The translations under genes were made by a program, and so were the position numbers. This document shows, in pieces, positions 16,493 through 20,264 of a DNA stretch of 20,264 nucleotides. The notes below the pieces were generated by a model. It did not search any database. It worked only from the letters and a program-made list of their open reading frames with translations, and was not told where the DNA came from. Each line of letters begins with the position of its first letter. The stretch's first letter is position 1. This DNA comes from Bacteroidales bacterium (GTDB lineage: Bacteria > Bacteroidota > Bacteroidia > Bacteroidales > UBA3824): the NCBI GenBank assembly GCA_017530465.1, contig JAFXMJ010000260.1, positions 1-20,264 of the forward strand, given 5' to 3'.

Positions 16493-17554
16493 TTAGTCTT
16501 CCAACTGCGACTCAATCTGCTGAGCCTCGGTGATGTGAATCTGCACACCATTGTAGAAGCTTACGATGAAAGATTCCTTGAGGTGCATCGATTGTTCTGC
16601 AGCCTGAGCCTCGGCGTATGAACGGAAACATCCAATCCAATACTTGTAGAAGCCTTCACGCTCGGTCTCGTCCACCTTTAGGTTGCCACGGTAGAGCCTT
16701 TTGAGTTTGGAAGGATTCCACTGGCTCTTGTCGGCAAGAATCTGGATGCGGTAAGCAAGTCCCTCGTTTGGGTCGTTGGATGTGACACGCTTGGTCTTCG
16801 CCATATTCTGCTGGAGGTTGGCGATACGCTTTTTGGCATCGGCGACGTACTTGCCCGAAGGATAGCGCGAGATGTAGCCGTTGTAGGAATCGATGGTGTT
16901 GGTCTGCACAGCCTGATTCCAATAATTCTGCTCGGCAGCGGCTTCGCGGTTCTTCTTCTCGGTCTGTATGGCATAGAGTTTCAGAGCCTCATAGCAATTG
17001 TTGCCAGCGGCGATGCATTTCTGTTTGCAGGCTGCCATATCGCTTTTGAGAGTGTTGTAAGGCTTGGTCTCGAGACTCTTGGTGCCGAGCTTGCCGTAGG
17101 GGTCAAATTTTGTGGATGATTCCTGCAATGCAGTCTCCGCCTGAATCATCAAGTCTTCGGCAGTGGCCTGATCCGACTGGTACTCAAACTTGGCGTCGTC
17201 GAGCACAGACTTGTAGATTTCATAGAGCTGCTCATACGACTTCTGAACGTATTTCTGAGCCTTGATGCGGAGCCCCTTCTGCTCCGCCGACTTTTTCTCG
17301 CCCTTCTTCTGCTTTCCCTTCTTGCCGGAATCGAAGAATTTTTGGGTATTTTTGTCCAGCGACTCCGCCTGCGAGACGAGTTTTTCGCCCTTGGCGATGT
17401 CTTCCTGGAGGCGTGTGAGCGCGGTGCTCTGCTCCTCGTTGATGTAGTCGAGAAGGATGTCAAACATATCTGGTTCGTCCTGTGCAGCCGCCGGAGCTAT
17501 GCCAGCCACCAGCAACGCCGCCACCGCGAACAAATGTCTAAATGCTTTTTTCAT
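16493..17554 (-). CDS. Exported helical protein with SPOR-like C-terminal domain, 353 aa
   Basis: Signal peptide at residues 1-25 (ending APAAAQ). Residues 30-150 are long charged helices with a Lys/Gly-rich patch (DSGKKGKQKKGEKKSAEQKG, about 76-95). Residues 165-250 are helical and TPR-like (WNQAVQTNTIDSYNGYISRY, then PSGKYVADAKKRIANLQQ), a pattern also seen in envelope lipoproteins of the BamD/YbgF kind. Residues 266-342 match the degenerate SPOR-like domain of Bacteroidota (YRIQILADKS, then GFYKYWIGCFRSYAEAQAAE, then ESFIVSFYNGVQIHI). SPOR domains usually bind septal or denuded peptidoglycan. A periplasmic scaffold role is inferred. Cys176, Cys180 and Cys187 lie close together. It is alone on its strand, with a -7 box 85 nt upstream. 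Confidence 0.82.
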   Translation of the reverse strand: MKKAFRHLFAVAALLVAGIAPAAAQDEPDMFDILLDYINEEQSTALTRLQEDIAKGEKLVSQAESLDKNTQKFFDSGKKGKQKKGEKKSAEQKGLRIKAQKYVQKSYEQLYEIYKSVLDDAKFEYQSDQATAEDLMIQAETALQESSTKFDPYGKLGTKSLETKPYNTLKSDMAACKQKCIAAGNNCYEALKLYAIQTEKKNREAAAEQNYWNQAVQTNTIDSYNGYISRYPSGKYVADAKKRIANLQQNMAKTKRVTSNDPNEGLAYRIQILADKSQWNPSKLKRLYRGNLKVDETEREGFYKYWIGCFRSYAEAQAAEQSMHLKESFIVSFYNGVQIHITEAQQIESQLED

Positions 17555-17638
17555 TTCATTTTGTTTTTAAAGTCAGTATTATTTTTTACACTACGTTTTG
17601 CAAAATTGTTGCCAAAATTTACAACAAGTTTTCCACGG

Positions 17639-17646
17639 CAAAGATA
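17639..17646 (-). promoter_or_regulatory. -7 promoter element for the SPOR-like protein
   Basis: The minus strand reads TATCTTTGCC, an exact TAnnTTTG match, giving a leader of roughly 75-80 nt. It lies back to back with the plus-strand promoter at 17735. Confidence 0.5.
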
Positions 17647-17734
17647 TTGATAAAAACAATGCGGAGTTTGCAGTTTTTATAATAAAAATTGTTAATGTGA
17701 TTAAGTTTTGGAGCAGATTGTGCGTCAAAATGAG

Positions 17735-17742
17735 TAAATTTG
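17735..17742 (+). promoter_or_regulatory. -7 promoter element for the thioredoxin-fold/rlmN operon
   Basis: TAAATTTG, followed by CGT, is an exact TAnnTTTG match 24 nt before the ATG at 17767. No good -33 at 19-21 nt. Confidence 0.55.
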
Positions 17743-17766
17743 CGTTACAAAAGAAAACTATCAACA

Positions 17767-18819
17767 ATGAAAAAAATTTTAATAGCAGTCATATTAATAA
17801 TATGCGGCTTCAAGTCGCAGGCGCAGGAAGACCTGGGACCCATAGAATGGATTAGCTTCGAGGAGGCGGAAAAAAGGGACTCCGTGGAGAGCCGCCCATT
17901 CCTCATCGACGTATACACCGACTGGTGCGGATGGTGCAAGAGGATGATGGCGACCACATTCCAAAACCAGGCGTTGGCGCAGTACATCAACAAAAATTTC
18001 TATTGCGTGAGGTTTGACGCCGAGACCAAGGACACCGTCACATTCCACGGCAAGGAATACGTATCCGATGGCAGAGTCAACCGCCTCGCCTACTATCTGA
18101 TGGGCGACCGCCTCTCCTACCCCACCATAGTATATATCGACCGTGGCAAGCGCATCAACCCAATCCCCGGCTATATGCAAGTGAAGGACATCGAGCCGAT
18201 ATTAGTGTATTTCGCCGAAAACCTGTCCAACACAGTGTCGTCCGTTGACGTATTCACTATGCTGTATATGAATAGTTTTCCTGATGTGTACGGCGACGAC
18301 ATCAAGAAGGTGAAGCAGCACGACATCGACACCCTTGGCAAAATCAACTGGCTGTCAATGAAGGAGATGCGCGAAAAATACGACAAGACTCCCAAGCCCA
18401 TCCTCATAGACATCTACGTGGACGACAAGTACCGTGGCTACGTGCCTTACATCACAATGGCGTCGATGGTGCATGAACGCGCCGTGCTCAAAGACAGCGC
18501 ATTGTGTAATTACATCAACGAACATTACTACCCCGTGCGCATAGAGGCTACCACCACCGATTCGCTCTACTGGTTTGACAGCGACAAGCCTTTTGTAAGC
18601 ATGGGGCAAAACATGCCAAACGCCTTCACACATGCCCTGATGGGTGACAATTACAAATTTCCGGCGATGTTTTTCTTCGACAAGGAACACCGTTTTGTAT
18701 CCAGCGTGTCGGAATTTTTTGAGCCATCGTTCTGGAACGTAGTGGCAAGATTCTACGCCGAGGAGGCTTACAAGAAAGAAAAATTTGAAACATTCTACAC
18801 CAAGAACGCAAAGAAATGA
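17767..18819 (+). CDS. Exported protein with two thioredoxin-like domains, second lacking CxxC, 350 aa
   Basis: Signal peptide at residues 1-20 (MKKILIAVILIICGFKSQAQ). Domain 1 (about 26-155) is a DUF255/thioredoxin-like fold with an active-site motif C54-G-W-C57 in DVYTDWCGWCKRM and the cis-Pro P119 (SYPTIVYID). Domain 2 (about 193-335) repeats the same layout: INWLSMKEM matches IEWISFEEA, PILIDIY matches PFLIDVY, CNYINEHYYPVRIEA matches QYINKNFYCVRFDA, and KFPAMFFFD (P299) matches SYPTIVYID. Where CGWC should be, domain 2 has DDKYRGYV, so it cannot do thiol redox chemistry and is probably structural or substrate-binding. Domain 1 likely oxidises, reduces or isomerises disulfides in the periplasm. 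Start at 17767 gives the signal peptide. The stop overlaps the rlmN start by 4 nt (ATGA). Confidence 0.88.
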   Translation: MKKILIAVILIICGFKSQAQEDLGPIEWISFEEAEKRDSVESRPFLIDVYTDWCGWCKRMMATTFQNQALAQYINKNFYCVRFDAETKDTVTFHGKEYVSDGRVNRLAYYLMGDRLSYPTIVYIDRGKRINPIPGYMQVKDIEPILVYFAENLSNTVSSVDVFTMLYMNSFPDVYGDDIKKVKQHDIDTLGKINWLSMKEMREKYDKTPKPILIDIYVDDKYRGYVPYITMASMVHERAVLKDSALCNYINEHYYPVRIEATTTDSLYWFDSDKPFVSMGQNMPNAFTHALMGDNYKFPAMFFFDKEHRFVSSVSEFFEPSFWNVVARFYAEEAYKKEKFETFYTKNAKK

Positions 18820-19841
18820 CAAAATCCCCGATATTTGGTATGACACTCGCCGAGCTTCAAGACGTTGCGGCGCAATTGGGTCTGCCAAAATTTACCGCCA
18901 AGCAGATTGCCGACTGGCTCTACAAAAAAAATGTGTCGAGCATCGACGAGATGACCAACCTCTCCAAAAAGGCGCGCGAACTCCTCAACGAAAAATTCAC
19001 CTTTGGACTCGTGCCGCCGGTCAAGGAAACTGTATCTATTGACGGTACAAAAAAATACCTTTTCAGCGTGTTGGAAGGTCGATATGTGGAGACGGCATAT
19101 ATTCCCGACGGCGACCGCGCCACATTGTGCGTATCGTGCCAGGCGGGCTGCAAGATGGGCTGCAAATTTTGCAACACGTGTTTGCAGGGTTTTGGCGGCA
19201 ATCTCACCGTCAATGAAATCCTCAATCAAATCAAGTCGCTGCCGGAATTTGACACCCTGACCAACATTGTCTTTATGGGTATGGGCGAGCCGTTGGACAA
19301 TCTCCAAAACATTATGAAAGCGTTGGAAATCTTGACCGCCGACTATGGTTTTGCAATGTCGCCGCACAGGATGACGCTCTCCACGGTGGGACTATTGCCG
19401 GCATTGAGGGAATTTCTCGAAAAAACCGACGTGCATCTCGCTGTCTCTCTGCACAATCCATTCCCCGAGGAGCGTGCAACGATAATGCCGATTGAGAAGG
19501 CGCAACCGTTGCTGCGGACATTGGACTTAATCAAAAAATACGACTTCCGCCACCAACGTCGTTTTTCGGCTGAATACATTATGATAGGCGGCGTCAACGA
19601 CACACCACGCCACGCCCGCGAACTCGTGAAAATCCTGCGCGGCATCCCTTCGCGTGTAAATCTCATTCGCTACCACGAACACTCCGGCAGCGACTTCCGC
19701 GCATCGTCCGAAATCAGAATCAAGGAATTTCAAGAAATCCTCAACTCAGCCGGCATCATCGCCACCGTCCGCGCATCGCGAGGCGAAGACATTATGGCGG
19801 CGTGCGGATTGCTGAGCACGAAGGAGATGGGAAGGAAATAA
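18816..19841 (+). CDS. rlmN: 23S rRNA (adenine2503-C2)-methyltransferase RlmN, 341 aa
   Basis: Radical SAM enzyme that methylates C2 of A2503 in 23S rRNA and of A37 in some tRNAs. The 4Fe-4S cluster motif CxxxCxxC is C112, C116 and C119 (CKMGCKFC). C105 seven residues earlier and C330 near the end (GEDIMAACGLLS) match the two catalytic cysteines, the second being the methyl-carrying one. GMGEPLDN (about 155-162), STVGLLP, VSLHNPFPEERATIMP and the C-terminal IRYHEHSGSDFRASS/VRASRG are family signatures. The N-terminal LYKKNVSSIDEMTNLSKKAR helical part is normal, and length is typical. The start ATG lies in the ATGA overlap with the thioredoxin-fold gene, so translation is probably coupled. No T-rich terminator follows; an unusual set of dyads does. 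It is a general ribosome-modifying gene, not an acquired resistance gene (cfr). Confidence 0.96.
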   Translation: MTKSPIFGMTLAELQDVAAQLGLPKFTAKQIADWLYKKNVSSIDEMTNLSKKARELLNEKFTFGLVPPVKETVSIDGTKKYLFSVLEGRYVETAYIPDGDRATLCVSCQAGCKMGCKFCNTCLQGFGGNLTVNEILNQIKSLPEFDTLTNIVFMGMGEPLDNLQNIMKALEILTADYGFAMSPHRMTLSTVGLLPALREFLEKTDVHLAVSLHNPFPEERATIMPIEKAQPLLRTLDLIKKYDFRHQRRFSAEYIMIGGVNDTPRHARELVKILRGIPSRVNLIRYHEHSGSDFRASSEIRIKEFQEILNSAGIIATVRASRGEDIMAACGLLSTKEMGRK

Positions 19842-19921
19842 GGGGGGACAAATTGTTCTCCGGTTGAATTTGAGTAGGTGGACAAAATGTACCCCTACTG
19901 AAAGCGTTACAAATTGTAACG
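19842..19921. repeat. Cluster of three related dyads with an ACAAWWTGT core
   Basis: The core ACAAATTGT at 19848, ACAAAATGT at 19882 and ACAAATTGT at 19909 each sits in a larger inverted repeat: GGGGACAA/TTGTTCTCC, GTAGGTGGACA/TGTACCCCTAC (19874-19898) and CGTTACAA/TTGTAACG (19905-19921). They start directly after the rlmN stop and are not followed by a T-run. They could be protein-binding sites, or the multi-repeat end of an IS21-like element. No transposase is present. The rest of the gap to 20009 is A/T rich and shows nothing I can name. Confidence 0.45.
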
Positions 19922-20009
19922 GTTGGAAATGAAGTGGTAACAAAATTCAAGTGGTATGCATAGAATCAAGATATACAACATTAAATATATTTTACCTTAT
20001 TCCACATTT

Positions 20010-20264
20010 TTATAAACCATATTTTATATTACATCCTTCTTCAAACCTCCTTCCAAACATCTCCATTTCAGCCTTTGAAATTTGCAATCTAACTGCTAAT
20101 TGCCGCCAATCGGATATGGCATCGCAAACTCGTTGGATGATTTCTTTGGCTTTGGGTGGTTCGAGCATATACGATTCGCAATTGTTGTAAAGCATCTGTA
20201 AATCAGAGTGATTGGTAGAGTCGGTTATCATTATGGCGTGGTCGTATGAGAGGGACGGATTGAG
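20010..20264 (-). CDS. C-terminal end of a probable HipA-like toxin kinase (partial)
   Basis: The minus-strand frame is open from the right edge to the stop at 20010; 84 residues are visible, beginning LNPSLSYDHAIMITDSTNHS. The pattern HAIMITDSTNHSDLQMLYNN, then C-ESYML, then AKEIIQRVCDAISDWRQLAV, RLQISKAEMEMFGRRF matches the C-terminal helices of HipA-type Ser/Thr kinase toxins. There, a YLL-like helix, an AxxII helix with a Trp, and a late xRxF segment are conserved. The kinase core and any HipB antitoxin lie outside the window, so the assignment rests on the tail alone. The internal ATG at 20231 is not the start. Confidence 0.55.
   Translation of the reverse strand, partial: LNPSLSYDHAIMITDSTNHSDLQMLYNNCESYMLEPPKAKEIIQRVCDAISDWRQLAVRLQISKAEMEMFGRRFEEGCNIKYGL

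Noticed and set aside
19951..20190. Plus-strand frame of 79 codons at the right end
   Set aside because: It is antisense to the HipA-like tail, whose frame is open to the window edge and matches a family pattern.

Overview
The window reads as chromosomal DNA from a member of the Bacteroidota, probably of the Bacteroidales type. Four things support this. A very long secreted protein carries SprB-type repeats, PKD domains and a gliding-motility-associated C-terminal domain, which is the type IX secretion sorting signal. Almost every gene start is preceded by the Bacteroidota -7 element TAnnTTTG rather than a sigma70 -10 box. Shine-Dalgarno sequences are absent or weak. One protein fuses two-component-regulator propellers and a Y_Y_Y domain to an output domain, a style common in this phylum. 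No phage, integrase, CRISPR array, rRNA or tRNA gene was found.

Layout. Positions 1-7350 are a cell-surface block read on the minus strand: a 1704-residue adhesin (2236-7350), an unknown lipoprotein and an unknown small exported protein in a two-gene operon (848-2136), and a 26-residue-repeat (DUF285/BspA-like) surface protein that runs off the left edge. Positions 7503-9609 are plus-strand housekeeping genes: ribonuclease Z (rnz) and a class I/II PLP aminotransferase, ended by a strong terminator.

Positions 9900-14771 hold the most unusual gene. It encodes one 1623-residue transmembrane sensor with two tandem solute-binding domains, a large beta-propeller, Y_Y_Y, one membrane helix, a repeated coiled coil and a cytoplasmic SpoIIE/PP2C phosphatase. 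Upstream lies a tandem 12-bp direct repeat that looks like an operator. Next come a small unknown cytosolic protein (14963-15451), a structured and probably non-coding RNA (about 15490-15637), and an exported unknown protein (15796-16380).

A shared bidirectional terminator separates that gene from a convergent helical/SPOR-like exported protein (16493-17554). A divergent promoter region then leads into a two-gene plus-strand operon: an exported double-thioredoxin-fold protein overlapping rlmN by 4 nt. After rlmN lie three related dyad motifs, possibly a mobile-element remnant or operators. The last item is the C-terminal end of a probable HipA-like kinase toxin running off the right edge.

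Working together: the adhesin needs a type IX secretion apparatus encoded elsewhere. The SpoIIE sensor needs a phosphoprotein partner (STAS/anti-sigma type) that is not in this window. Domain names come from recognising sequence patterns by eye, not from a database search.
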